From: Apostichopus japonicus
Lineage: Eukaryota > Echinodermata > Holothuroidea > Aspidochirotida > Stichopodidae
Direction of reading: 5' to 3'
DNA length: 64,000 nt
Assembly (NCBI RefSeq): GCF_037975245.1
Contig: NC_092576.1
Location: forward strand, 14,836,611 to 14,900,610
Each line of letters begins with the position of its first letter. The stretch's first letter is position 1. This document shows positions 11,526-23,424 of this stretch, piece by piece. Position numbers and translations under genes: made by a program. A model generated the notes under the pieces. The model was not told the DNA's origin. It did no database searches and saw only the letters and a program-made list of their open reading frames with translations.

Positions 11526-12745
11526 AAGTGTGCTACGAAAGTGAACTGTGAAGCCAATTTTTGGCACGTTGGAAAGACTATAAATAATACTGAAAAGAAA
11601 AGGTTTCAATCTTATTTTTACCCAACTGTAAAAAACAACCGCCCCGCCCACGCCCATGCCCCCAACCCCGAAAATTTAAATAACAATGTAATGCACTCTT
11701 TTCCCAGTCATTTAGGGATAAATTCTGTGTAGGCATCAACTAATTAATTGTAATCATTTTACAGTATAGACTATTATTTCAAAATGTTTCAAGTTCCAGA
11801 AAGAAAAGTCTTTCCACAGTATGTGAAATTTAAGCAAATATATGTATGAGAAAATGGACATATTTGCTTTACCAATTTTGTGCTAGCAAATCTACTTTAT
11901 CAACAACCAACCCTTTCATAATTTTCGTTACCAAATAAGAGTTAACATGAAATTGCTTATACACTTTAAATATTCTCACATCCTAATGCTGAAGTTAAAA
12001 TCATCGGGTATAAATCAAAGAGAATATAAACATTTTGAGACGATTTGATATATTTGACCTTTTGACCCCTTAGTGCACTGCCATTGGAAATTGCAAGTTC
12101 CACTGTGAGTTTGTGTAAAACAGATAAAAGCAAGAATATCAACTCTTTAACTAAAACATATTTAATCTCCTGAATGATTGCACACTTTTTTGAAGACCTA
12201 TAAATCTCAATCAAACAAAAACTCTACTAAACTAACATTGACCAAACCGTGTTCACCACATAGAAATCAAAGCATTGGAGAACTCTAACATTAAATGTAG
12301 GTTTAGTTTAGGAGTTATCATGTTTACAATGTTTTTAGACTTCCAAGTATGAAGTTCAAGAAAGTGTACTTTTTGAGTTAACATGTTTACAAGGTTTCAG
12401 ACATTGGCCTCTTTTGACCTCAAACGATCTTTGAAATTCGCAGATAAGAAAATCCTTTATTGTAATCAGTACGACGGATCCACATACCAAATATGAAGTA
12501 AATCCAACATTAATTTTGTTTTCTATACCGTGTTTACAAGCAAGTGTCACTTACAAACACGCATCCACACAGAGGTTAATTTAAGTACGACATAGTTACA
12601 ATCTAATTCATCTATTTAATTTACTCTATTGTGTGGGAGCGGTTATTCAATAATGATTGCTGATGTCAATTTTTATAATATATTTAATTTTGGTTCTGAC
12701 ACTTTACAGTAGGTTTACAATAATTAAAATATGAAAGCTACATAC
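11526..12745. other. Intron sequence with degraded 144-bp-family repeat units
   Basis: No exon is seen. From about 12,050 there are worn copies of the dispersed repeat family, recognised by phrases such as CATGTTTACAA and TTTTGACCTCAAA. These are continuous in type with the array inside the first intron of the Ig gene. Confidence 0.5.
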
Positions 12746-13066
12746 CGGTTGTTTGCACACAGATATTCTTCGAAATTCTAAAACTCGAAATGGAGATTGC
12801 CGTTGATACTCGGTATACAGATTCATGGCTCGCGGTCACGTTATTTATAAGTAACGATCCGTTAGGATAAATATCAAATTCTCCAGATTCGTAGCCATCT
12901 CCACGTTTGTCATCATCATGAAGTAATAAAAGGGTCTTTCCTTCGTTAACATTGACCCAAGCTATGAGTGCCATAGAACTTCCATTACAGGAACACGGAA
13001 TGAGTCCCACTGTACCAATTTCAACATACTGTGTCTGTGCGCATTCTGTAACTTCTGCCGAAGTTG
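12746..13066 (-). CDS. Ig-superfamily receptor, exon 2 (first Ig domain, V-like)
   Basis: This 321-nt, phase-1/phase-1 exon encodes the first Ig domain directly after the signal peptide. B-strand region: VEIGTVGLIPCSC; tryptophan: IAWVNV; then GYESGEFDIYPNGSLLINNV and HESVYRVS. The last phrase is the D-x-A-x-Y-x-C position of V domains, but the cysteine is absent (YRVS). Other cysteines (TECAQ, NICVQ, and two in PCSC) could form a different bridge. N-glycosylation sites are NGS (twice) and NVT. The acceptor is TTCTCCTCTACAG and the donor CG|GTATG. The GYESGEF/NGSLLI block resembles what I recall of expanded Ig families in echinoderms (memory, unverified). Confidence 0.8.
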
Positions 13067-13469
13067 CTGTAGAGGAGAACAATGGAATGTGCTATGTCAT
13101 AGTTCTCGAACTCAGTAGCGGTTTCATTTACGTAAGGCGTTAAATTATTCAATTAAGAAAGCATGAAAATCAACAGATTAAAGAACAAAGAAATCCAGAG
13201 GGAAATCCCTTCCAGCGGTAACTTGCCTTTAAATGCATTATATATGCATCATAATAGTAGTTTGCAAGCTGCCAATGGCTGAAGTTCATACTGCAGAGGG
13301 AGAACACTTACAAATCTAAACAGATCCAGTGCTTACATGGTTTGATGGCAAAATCGTGTCACATATTTTCACAGCGATCAAGGAAAGACAAAGAGTCATT
13401 GTTTGTTGTTAACAATTTGTTTTGCTTACTCTCCAAGAGCTGAAGTTGCCTTTTTAATACTTACCCTGA

Positions 13470-15720
13470 TGAGATTCATTTGATATTTTGACCTCTGCTG
13501 ACCCAATATGAACTCTGACCTCAACCCATCATGAAAGGGTTCTTGTTCTCTTAGTATATGACCTATGTAATGTAAGCTTGAGATCGTCTTAAGAAGGTTT
13601 GTGTTTGTTAGGATTTATAGACACACCTTTGGTGATCCCAAATGACATTTGACCTCCACATGAACACAAAACAATAAGGTCCTTTTACTGCTTAGAGGTT
13701 AGCCACATGCAATATATGAGAGCCAATCAAGTTTTCTATCTGGTTATATCGTGTTTACAAAGATTTCAAGTTACTTAAGGCTAACCTTCCATGCATCTAT
13801 AAGACCAGTTTCTTAAGTGCAGGGTCTGGAGATAGTGTTCTTGAGATGTTCATATTTTGCCCTCTGATGACCTCAAATGAACTTTGACCTACACCAACAA
13901 CATGATTCCTGTACTCAATATGGCAAATATATATACCATGCATGAGAAACATCCATGATTTCTACCATGAGATATCAGGTTCAAAAGCTTTTCAGAGTTA
14001 GATGGATGTTGACCCAGACGACGTTTGACCTCCGCTAAAAGCAATACAACTCAATAAAACACATCCACAATTCTGCTTGAAAAGGATCCATGCCTCGTAT
14101 CTTGAGATATCCTATTTTCAGTGTTTGACATCTGGTCACCTCAGATGATGTGTAATCGCTACCAAAACAATAGGTTCTTCTACTCATTATGATGCATAAA
14201 CACGCCACGTATAAAGGGTATTCATAGTTCATGTCATGAGATATCATGTTTACAAAGTTCTCACCTATTGACCTCTGGTAACCTCGGATAATTTTTAACT
14301 TTGTAGAAGAAAATAAGATTCTTCTACTGACTATAATTCATCTACATATCCTAGTATAACCAGAATGCAAAACTGCATTGTGGTTTTGATGATGTAACAT
14401 GATCAGTTTTCTTCATGAATCTGAAGTAATGTATAGTGAGGGTGTACGTGTATACAAGGGTTTCACGATTTTACCTCTGATGACGGAAATGACCTTTGAC
14501 CTCCACCAAAAACAATAGGCTTCTTCAACTCAGCAAATATGAGGTCGGCCCAAGCTTCGACTATTGAGATATCGTGATTACAAGGTTTTCACAATTTGAC
14601 CCCTGGTGACCACAAATGACCTTTGCCATCCACCAAAAACAATTGGCTTCTTTTATAGAACGTGGTACTCCTACATAACAACTATGAGGTTTGCCCATGA
14701 TTCCCTTCTTGAGATATAATAATAATAATAATCAGCAGTTATTTTTACGACGCTTAAGCGACCACAAATGTGGGAGAAGCCCGCAAGGGCTTATGGATTA
14801 CAACTTACACGTCGGGTGGCTTCCAATTCAAGCTTTTAACTCAAATTTGGAATATTTTCAATTTAGAAAGTCATTTCAGATGGGAAAACCGTAGAATGCT
14901 CTTGGATGAAAAACCCACCTTACTATGACCCGGCCTGGAATCGAACCCCGAACCTACCGATTGCTAAGCCTCATTGATTCAAATGCCACCGCCTTTATCC
15001 ACTCGGCCACAGCACAGGTTTACAAGGTTTTCACAAATTGACCCTTGGTGACCCAAAATGACATTTGACTTCGCCCAAAACTATAAGCTACTTGAACTTA
15101 AGGTGGTACTTCTACTCACTGCCCATGCTTCCCTTCTTGAGATACCGTGTTTACAAAGTTTCACAATTTGACCCCTTGTGACCCCAAATGATGTTTGACT
15201 TCGACCAAAACTATAGGCTACTTGTACTAAATGTGGTACTTTTACTCAATAAGTATGAAGTTGACCCAGCTTTCTCTTCTTGAGATATCGTGTTTACAAG
15301 GTTTTCACAATTTGACCCCGGTGACCCTAAATGACCTTTCACCTCCACTAAAAACAACATGCTTCTTGTACTGAATGTGGTACCCCTACACACTAACTAT
15401 CAAATTGGTCTGACTTTTCCTTCTTGAGATATCGTGTCTACAAGTTGGGCGTCACAAACGTACTCACACACACACATACGCCATCATGAATGCAAACCAA
15501 AAAGTATCCAAGGCTCCTTAATTGATATATCATGTTTACAAAGGTTTCCAGTGTTTAACCTCTTTTGAACTCAGATAAACGTTGACCTAAACCGATTCAA
15601 TAGGGATATCCTACTCAATAAGGGGCATAGGCCTAAACATGCCACATATGAACTGTTTCCATGAATCTGATCCTCTGATATCGTGCTTACAATCTGGGCG
15701 TCACTCACATATACACACCC
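13470..15720. repeat. Array of diverged ~144-bp repeats with DR1-type motifs
   Basis: Successive units share the phrases GAGATATCGTGTTTACAAGG, CACAATTTGACCCC, TGACCTTTGACCTCCACCAA and AACAATAGGCTTCTT. Unit spacing measured at the TTACAA phrase is about 144-145 bp (15,147, 15,291, 15,436). The array fills most of the first intron of the Ig gene. One unit contains a perfect DR1 (TGACCTTTGACCT, 14,490-14,502); several others carry one- or two-base variants. Two units near the right end finish in GGCGTCAC plus CA-rich sequence (15,440-15,485 and 15,690-15,720). The family recurs at 18.8-19.3, 47.0-47.6, 49.2 and 61.7 kb. Confidence 0.75.
14714..15017 (-). mobile_element. tRNA-derived SINE inserted in the 144-bp repeat
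   Basis: On the minus strand a tRNA-like head has a perfect A box, TGGCCGAGTGG (14,999-15,009), and B box, GGTTCGATTCC (14,937-14,947), followed by a body and an (ATT)n tail at 14,717-14,734. The insertion splits a repeat unit between CTTGAGATAT and GGTTTACAAGG, which are adjacent in sister units. It is not a functional tRNA gene: the acceptor stem does not close cleanly and a 200-bp body follows. It is non-autonomous and would need a LINE partner. Confidence 0.8.
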
Positions 15721-15886
15721 CGTCATAAATGTATAGGTTTCTCTTGTTATTGAAACCAAAAATGGAAATACGAAAGAGGTGCACAGTTGTAACATGCTTA
15801 ACATCTTATATACAGCCACGATAGTGCAGATACTCGTACGTACGTGTAATAAATGTTTCTCCACTTTTCACACGATTACTACTCAC

Positions 15887-15967
15887 CTGAAGATAGTGTA
15901 AGTAATATCGTCAATGCTATAAGGATTCCTGTGTCGAGAATCGCCATGTCTTCTCATACGCCAGAAT
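15887..15967 (-). CDS. Ig-superfamily receptor, exon 1 (signal peptide)
   Basis: The ATG at 15,945-15,947 opens MAILDTGILIALTILLTLSS, a classical signal peptide. It is split by a phase-1 intron (TCAG|GTGAGT, donor at 15,882-15,886) and completed as ATSA by the next exon, with likely cleavage just before EVTEC. A TTTTTAG acceptor at 15,968 suggests that a further 5'-UTR exon lies upstream. The deduced protein is signal peptide, V-like Ig, two Ig domains in one exon, another Ig, then unseen parts beyond the left window edge. It is secreted or membrane-bound; an immune-type or adhesion receptor role is inference from architecture. The second intron is about 9.8 kb and contains another gene. Confidence 0.8.
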
Positions 15968-18770
15968 CTAAAAATAGAATGAGCATACGTAACGGTGACC
16001 GTAAATGAAACGTTCAATTTCAAGGTTACAAGATAAAGCGAAAGGCCAGTTTGTATGTCGTTGTTTATAGAGGTAGCATTATAACTTGGTTTTTTAACCG
16101 TTCATAATTTATAGCTGGGCTGTGGGACAAACATGGTAACTCATCTTACAGCTCCCACAATAAGAAATGTTAAGCTGTTAAAGTAATGAAGTCCGAGAAA
16201 ACCATTGACAAATAATATAGGTGGTTATATTGTGTTTGTTCTGATAACGAACGACTAGTGATAGTAGGCTGTATTTTGTTTATTCTGGAGAGTACAGGGA
16301 AAGCAAAGAAAAGGGTCAAAGTGTATTGTAATCCTGTGAAAGATAGCCTAGGAATAGCTGGATAACGGTTAAAAACCTTAACCGTACCGTAACCGTTTCT
16401 ACTGATAACTTTATAAAAATCGGGTTATCTCACAGTAAAAGTAGTTTCATAACGATTCTGAAGAGTTCTTCAAAGCCAAGGAGAAAGTTTGAAACTTCCC
16501 TTAGTCGAATTTGGTGGTTAAGGTATAAAGAGAAATACGTATTATTACGATGGGCTATAGAAATTGTAAAATAACGCCACATCACACATTTGACATTGTT
16601 CTTTGCTATTTTTCGGAATAAACCATTTATGTTTCGGTCATCATCATGTGGTCCCATGGGCTAACAATATATATAGCTTGAAAGAGCAATTGGCCAGTTC
16701 TTGTTGAGTCTGTGACTGAACCCTCATCATATACCATTCCGTTACCCGGCCGTGAACTTATAAACATAAACCTAGTATTTACTAAAACACAGATAATGCA
16801 TAGATGCATGTAGTGTACTGGAGGGCTAGGGAGAGAGTGAGCTATCAGATCTGAGAAAATTAAATAAAGAATTATGGGGGCCTAACTCATTTTATCATGA
16901 TGATATGTCCTATAATATTACAGTATTTAATATCATGTCTTTTTTTTCTTGGGGGGGGGGGAGGGGGTAGCTGATGGTGTTTCAGAGCTGAATGCTTCCA
17001 CAATCCCCTTACCTCACATAGCTATACCACTAAATTAAATATAAAATATGTGTTCGGCTTGCAATAGGAGTGTGTCAATTATTGTAGTAAGACAATTATT
17101 CACATATTCTTGGCAAACAATGGATATATTCCAATTGTCAAACTGAAGTTGGAAGGCACGAAGAAATAAAAGATCATTGCACGCATTCACTGTATCTGTT
17201 TCACTGTATAATACTCCTTCAACAACAGAAATTATTAACTCCACACTTCCCTATACTAACAACTAAGCCTAGCCAAAATGAGCAAGTGCTTCGTGTTTGA
17301 ACTTTTTCGTAAGCCAACTGGTAACAAATTGTGATACGCAAACTTGATTCTCAAAAAACAACTTAATTCTCAAAATAAAATCATTTACTCAGTCACTGAT
17401 TTTTCTAACAAACTGCATCGGACCTGTCAACATCACGTGACTTTTGACATCTACCAATTCATCTCAAAGTGAAGCCAATTTCAAATGCATGATGCACTAT
17501 GAAGCGATATCAGAAATCATGCAAAGTGAGGCCATTCCATGTAAGGTACAAAATGAATTCATCTATGCTAGCCATGCATTGTGACGCCACGCACGTATAT
17601 ATGTACTTCTGGTAGTTGAATGTTTGAAATGATTCAGTCTGAGGTTCGTAATATTTATTCTGAGAAGATGTGAACCACTCCTCCGGAGGCTCCGGGTATA
17701 CGCATCTTTTCTAACCTCACACAAAACAGTCATTCCTAAATAAACCTAACATGTATACCTTATTACGGACCTAACTTTAGATAAATGTGCCTCAGAATAC
17801 ACCATTTGACGTTCAAACCTTGTTATATCTTTCTTTTTGTCTATAAAACTGTTTCGTAAAGTTCTTAATCCAGATAACCACCAAAATGAATGATAAATGT
17901 AATCAGACTCATCAGACAGATATGAAATGTTCATGAACGGTGTATGTGTCAAGATAGTAGCAGAAGGATTACAGTATAACTATCAAAATAATATGCCGTA
18001 CTTGATCAGTTAGCTGTTTGCTACCACAAAGTTATATTTCCATATGATCATAAATGTTCTGATCAATATAATATTTGATATATTTTGAAGTTGGTGACTA
18101 ACAATAAATGAAGAGCATCGTGGATTTCAACTGTTAAATCACTTGCTTGGCGTGACCGTCATTTCCGAAGTAATCAGTCACAAACTCTTGATTGTACATT
18201 TAATTAATCAGTGATTTATTTCTATACTGCTTGAAAGTACTTGGGGAAAATTGCTTCTCTGCACTCGGATGACAAAGATACCGAGTGAAGATACTTAAAC
18301 CCGGCTTGCCGCCACAAAACAAATATAATATAATGTAGAACAAGCTACAAGAAAATTCCAGCTGCAAATATTTCTTACAAATATCTTGAAAAACTCTGGT
18401 GAAAAACCACCTTCAACAAACACTGGACAGAATATCTCTCAGCACTTTCGTAGCAAAGGTGCTTTGTTTTGACAATAACAGCCTGTCGTACGATGACCGT
18501 GGGAAGTTTGAGGTCAGGTCTTGATGTGTGTAAGATCAAGTGTGCTCAAGTATTCTGTCAGAGTGAATTACCCTGTGTTATCAATTGTAAAGACACTATT
18601 AACTGGACTTAACTTGAAACTGGGCAAAAAGTCCAATAGCAATGTAGTGTACCTGTAGAATCTTAAGACATTATGTGTTTTCAACCAAAACCTGTAGAGA
18701 CCTTGCAATTATTATGAGGATCCCACAAGCCACATATGTGATCTGCTGTTGTTCCCTACCTGGAGTTTAA
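15968..18770. other. Region upstream of the Ig signal-peptide exon
   Basis: No recognisable coding exon. It contains a G-run with an interrupting A (16,947-16,966) and otherwise unremarkable AT-rich sequence. The Ig gene's 5'-UTR exon and promoter should lie here but cannot be pinned down by eye. Confidence 0.4.
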
Positions 18771-19282
18771 TTTTTTACAAGGTTGTATATATTTAACCTC
18801 TTATGACATTAAAGGACCTTTGACCTACTCTAAAACTAATTTTAAATGCTATACAATATTTCCTAATCTACCAAACTAATATGAAGTATGTGGAAGCTCA
18901 GGTTCTAGACATTTTTTTTTTTAAATTTGCATGCTTTCCACTTTGCTGACCCTTAGTGACCTCTGACCTCGTTGAAAAACAATAGGGACCTTTCATTCAA
19001 TTAACGGAACCACATGCTATACACGATATCTACTGTGTTTACTTTTAAGCTTTTTTCTTCAGGATTTGACTTCTGCTAACCTAAATGACCTTTGACCTAC
19101 TCCATAATACTTCTGAAGATGATGGACTGAGATGTTCATGTTTTGACCTCCGCTAACCGCATATGACAATTGACATCCACCAAAAACAATAGGTTTCGTT
19201 CACTAAATCAGATCAAGCCACATGCCAAATATGAGATACGCTGTGAGTACCTATCTTAAGATATCGTCTTTACAAGCAATGG
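18771..19282. repeat. DR1-bearing dispersed repeat, left part (split by a CR1-like LINE)
   Basis: It is the same family as the 13.5-15.7 kb array. It contains two perfect DR1 motifs (TGACCTCTGACCT at 18,957-18,969 and TGACCTTTGACCT at 19,086-19,098) and a near-perfect one (GGACCTTTGACCT at 18,814-18,826). The unit breaks off at 19,282 and its expected continuation (GGCGTCACATACAC, CA-rich) reappears at 23,617, so the LINE in between inserted into it. Confidence 0.75.
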
Positions 19283-19999
19283 TGGGTGGTTGTACTGGTC
19301 GTTCAAGCGTACACACGTACTTTTCGGAGCCCTTTAAACTCGTTTATTTCTGGGATCGTTTTTTTCATCAAAACACCTTGTGATTCGTTGTGTTGTTTAT
19401 ATGGAGTTATTTATTGTCTGTTCCTGTCATTCTGCATGTTTTTGTGTTCAATCTGAGCGTTTTTTTTATATTTTGTTTCAGTGCTGTCTGTGGATTTAGG
19501 TCTGTAGCGTCAGTGGTTCCTATCGTTCGGTGTATAGTCTCTGTTGAGCCTAAGCTGTTTATCGTGAGTGGTCGATTTGCTGTGTCGCGGGTTTTCTGTG
19601 CCTTAATGTATTCTTTTGGCTGTGCCTGATCGTGTAGTCTGCTGTAAACGGTGTTATATGTTGATCGAGTTTGAGGTTTCTGGCTTGGATTGTGATATTA
19701 ATTCAGCGTCTAGTAAATATATTTTGTTTGTAGCGAAAAGTGTGTGGACTTTAAGGAATTATAGAAGCTATTGAAAGCTGTAATTGTGAATGGACTGAAG
19801 TCGGGAATAGTAGGACTGTAAGAAGTACAGCTGTAGAAAGGGATTTTTGCGAGGATGTTCCAACTTGTAATGGATTCGAAGTGTTACCTGCTGAGTAGTT
19901 GCGTGATGTTGTGGTGATTGTGATGTGATTGCCGATGGTAGTGTGGATGAAAACAGCGGTCAATGGGGAACGAGAGAAGTAAAAAGGAAGAATGGTATT

Positions 20000-20530
20000 G
20001 TGTTGGGATTCACTAGTACGGTATGTAGACCGAGAGTTCTGCAGGGCGGATAAAGCAAAAAAGGTCAGGGTGTATTTGCCAGGTGCCAAATATGAGATAC
20101 GCTGTGAGTACCTATCTTAAGATATCGTCTCGTGTCGGTAAAAGGGTAAACAAAATTGTGTCAACTGAGGAGGTGGTTGTGGTTCAGGTAGGCACCAATA
20201 TTGTGCTGAAGGAGTCACTCAACATAATTCAGTCAAGGTATTACGATTTGATGTGTCGAATAGCATCAGCTCGTGCTAAAGTTGTCATCTGTAGTTTATA
20301 GCCAAGATTTAACAACAAGGTTCAGTCAGATATGATTGCAACTTTAATGGTTTATTGCATAGTCTGTGTTCTGACTCCGGCTTCACATTTATTGACATGT
20401 GGTCTTGTTTCCAGGGTAGAAGGGATTTGTTCGCCAGGGATGGGTTGCACTTAGTTAATACTGGGGCCTCGTTGTTTGGTAGGATGGTGAATTACTCTGT
20501 TGAACAGCTATGTTTAAACTAAATTGGAGG
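20000..20530 (+). pseudogene. CR1 ORF1 remnant (esterase-like domain)
   Basis: Frames in sequence read DREFCRADKAKKVRVYLPGA, then EEVVVVQVGTN, then a region that by frame shift gives FIDMWSCF and FARDGLHLVNTGASLFGRMV. These are the VVHVGTND-like and DGLHLN-like blocks of the SGNH-hydrolase-type ORF1 of CR1 elements. At least one stop and two frame changes are present. The 47-bp host-derived patch interrupts the frame straight after LPGA. Confidence 0.7.
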
Positions 20531-20679
20531 GGCCGATGAGGACAGGCATACTTTTGGATAAGGATTACGTTTCTATTTGAGGCAATTATAGGCGTTTTAA
20601 AAGCAAGGAAAGAGATAGTCATGGTTCTAACATTATCAGGAGGCAGACTAAGGTACATAGTTTCAGGGATAAGCTGAAG

Positions 20680-21390
20680 ATTGTCTTTATCAATTCTAGA
20701 AGTATTCGTAAAAAAATTGCTGAAGTTACTATGCTTCTTGATGATCTGAAACCTGGTGTGTTTAAGAGAGGACATTGATAGTGCTGGCGTTTCTCACCCG
20801 GGGTATGTTGTGTATCGTCAGGACAGAAAGGATACTCATAATGGGATTGGTAGGGGAGTTTTACTGTATCTTAGGGATGATATTGTAAGTGTTGAGGAAT
20901 CTTAGTTACAATGTTCTTTTGTAAATTAGGTCTGGTGCGAGTTGTCCGCAGACAAATCCAAGAGGTCCAGTGATGTTAAAAAATATTGGTGTTGTTTACC
21001 GTTCTCCTAACAGCAGCGATGATAATGATGTCTTGCTTTTGGATTCAATTAGAAAGGCTGCTAAAGGTAATGTTGTTATTAAAGGCGACTTTAATTTTCC
21101 TGACATAAATTGCATAGATGGTTCCAATGGTAGGAAGGGTAGTAATTTTCTAGATGTTATGCAAGATTGTTTTTTTACATCAACATGTTACTCTCTCTAC
21201 AAGGGGGATAATATCCTGGATCTTGTTTTGAGTTCCGATCCAAGCAATGTTGTTGATTTGACGGGTCTAAGAAAACTAGGAACAAGCGACCATGATATAC
21301 TTGCTTTTGATGTTGTTTGCAAAGTCGTAAATTCTGTTAGCAAGGAAAAAATCCCTGATTTTTTCGAGATCAGATACATTAGCAATTGAA
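20680..21390 (+). pseudogene. CR1 apurinic-type endonuclease remnant
   Basis: The start of the domain reads LKIVFINSRSIRKKIAEVTM; then YRQDRKDTHNGIGRGVLLYL, GVVYRSPNSSDD, GDFNFPDINC, ILDLVLSSDP and TSDHDILAFD. These are the C-terminal blocks of the exonuclease-endonuclease-phosphatase fold that nicks target DNA, with the catalytic GDFN and SDH motifs visible. Frame changes occur near 20,900. Confidence 0.8.
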
Positions 21391-21829
21391 AATTTACTAA
21401 AGGGTACAGATTGGATTAATTTGTTAAGAGATATGAGTGCTACTCAGTCTTTGATTTGTTTAGCTGATAAATTAAAGGTCATTATAGAAAATCATGTTCC
21501 GTGGAAGAATCGTCGTCGTTAAAGCAGTATGCCTCACTGGATGAATAAGAAAGTTTTTTTTTAGATGTGTAATTAGGCAAAAACGTAAAATGTGGAAGTT
21601 TTTTTAGGAGGAATACATCTTTTGGGCAAGTTTAAAATTGATCAGCTGAAAGTAGAAAGCTTATTCTCTGATGCAAAATTGAATTTCGAAAATAACATTG
21701 CCCTAAATATATTAAAAATAACTCAAAGGCCTTATTGTCTTATGTCAGGTCACAACAGAAAGTTAAAGATGCAATTGTTTCTCTTAGGGCACCACAGGCT
21801 GATAATATAGTAACTGATCTGTAAGATCT

Positions 21830-22800
21830 TTGAACAACTATTTTATGTCGGTTTTTACATGGGAACATATGAGTAGTATTCCAGATTTTCAGGGGGGAAG
21901 TGATAGTCCTAAGCTGGATACGGTCTTATTTTCGGATGAGGTTGTCATAAAGGAGCTGCTTTGTCTAAATGTTTTTAAAACTTCAGGACGTGATGCACTC
22001 CATCCGTATGTGTTGAAGACTTTTGCACAACATTTCTTTCCACTCTCATTGGTTTTTAGTACATTTATGAATGAAGTTTATGTTCCTAAGGACTAGAAAT
22101 GTGCTAATATTACGCAATTTTCAGGAAGGGTGATAAATATACGCCCTGTAATTATAGGCCCGTTAGTCTCAATAGTGTTGTTTGTAAGGTCATGGAGTCT
22201 ATTGTTAAAAAGTCTATAGTCATTCACTTCAGCAGTCAGTCTTTGATCAGAGAGTCTCAACATGGCTTCAAGAAAGGTATTGTCTCACTAATATCCTTGA
22301 GTTTATGGAAGATGTAACAAGCTCACTAAAAAGGCAGATGTCTATAGATGTTGTGTTCCTGGATTTCCAGAAGGCCTTTGATAAAGTTCCCCACCAGCGT
22401 CTTTTACTTAGGCTAAAGAGAACGGGTGTTAATGGGAATTTACTGTCTTGGATCGAGAATTGGCTTGGTAGTAGGAAACAGAGGGTGGTATTTAAAGGCT
22501 GTGCTTATTCTTGGCAGGACGTTCTGTTGTGGGTCCCTTGTTGTTTGTTGCCGATATAAATGACATAGACGGAGATATTTTGTGTACAGCTAAGAAGTTT
22601 GCTGATGACACCAAATTGTATTCTGAGGTCTCTTCCAAAAGCGATTCTGAGAAGTTTCAAACGAATTTGGATTATGTTTTTTCCTGGTCTCAGGGATGGT
22701 CAATGCTTTTTAATATTGATAAATGCAAGTTAATGCACATTGGTAGTAGTATGTATGATCAAGAGGAACTTCAGTGTTTTGAAAGAGTACGTAGTAGTTA
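21830..22800 (+). pseudogene. CR1 reverse transcriptase remnant
   Basis: Conserved blocks: SGRDALHPYVLKTFA, then RPVSLNSVVCKVMES, then VVFLDFQKAFDKVPHQRLLL, a frameshifted G-x-SVVGPLLF block, and the catalytic FADDTKLY in the 22,511-22,801 frame. The catalytic F-ADD box is intact as sequence, but frameshifts near 22,100, 22,280 and 22,520 break the protein. Confidence 0.85.
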
Positions 22801-23326
22801 GGCTTTATAAGCAGTTGATTAGGCCTCATCTGGAGTATGCTGTGTAAGCTTGGAACCCACGTTTTGCTAAGGATAAGGAAGTACTTGAAAAGGTCCAGAG
22901 GAGGGCTACTGGGATGATTAGTTCTTTAAAGAGTGTTCCTTATTATATGCGGTTACAACTGTTGAATATCAACACACTGTAGCTTAGGAGGTTACGTGGT
23001 GACTTGATTCAGGTTTTCAAGATTGTAATTGTTTTGACAATTTATCCTTTACCGACATGTTCATGTTTGCTAATAGTAGTTGTACCAGAGGTCATTGTCT
23101 TAAACTCCAAAAGTCACAAAGCAGGAATAATATTCGGCATAACTTTTTTTTCCTAATAGGGTTGTGAATTAGTGGAACGGTTTGCCTGGGAAAGATGTAT
23201 TTGCAAGTAGTGTCAATGGGCTTAAGAATGATTTGGACAAGCACTTTAAGTATTCCAATCAGGTCTGAGTGTTTGTGTCTTCAATTTGTTTTTCTCCTAT
23301 AGGGTCCTTGATGGGGACTTGAGTGT

Positions 23327-23424
23327 ATGTAAGTATGTAAGTATGTATGTATGTATGTATGTATGTATGTATGTATGTATGTATGTATGTATGTATGTAT
23401 GTATGTATGTATGTATGTATGTAT
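23327..23424. repeat. (TATG)n microsatellite in the CR1 3' UTR
   Basis: About 24 near-perfect TATG/GTAT units, preceded by slightly degenerate TAAGTATG units. It lies inside the LINE, between the coding end and the terminal (CTAAA)n tail. It may be an ancestral tail that was internalised, or an expanded UTR repeat. The HTYI-repeat frame read on the minus strand is only its translation. Confidence 0.95.

Noticed and set aside
14930-15012. Functional tRNA gene (minus strand)
   Set aside because: A and B boxes are perfect, but a 200-bp body and an (ATT)n tail follow and the insertion splits a repeat, so it is a SINE.
12746-15967. RAG-type recombination signals beside the V-like exon
   Set aside because: I saw no CACAGTG heptamer with an A-rich nonamer at 12 or 23 bp next to the Ig exons; normal splice sites explain the exon edges.
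20455-20775. 106-codon minus-strand frame
   Set aside because: Antisense to the CR1 ORF1/endonuclease region.
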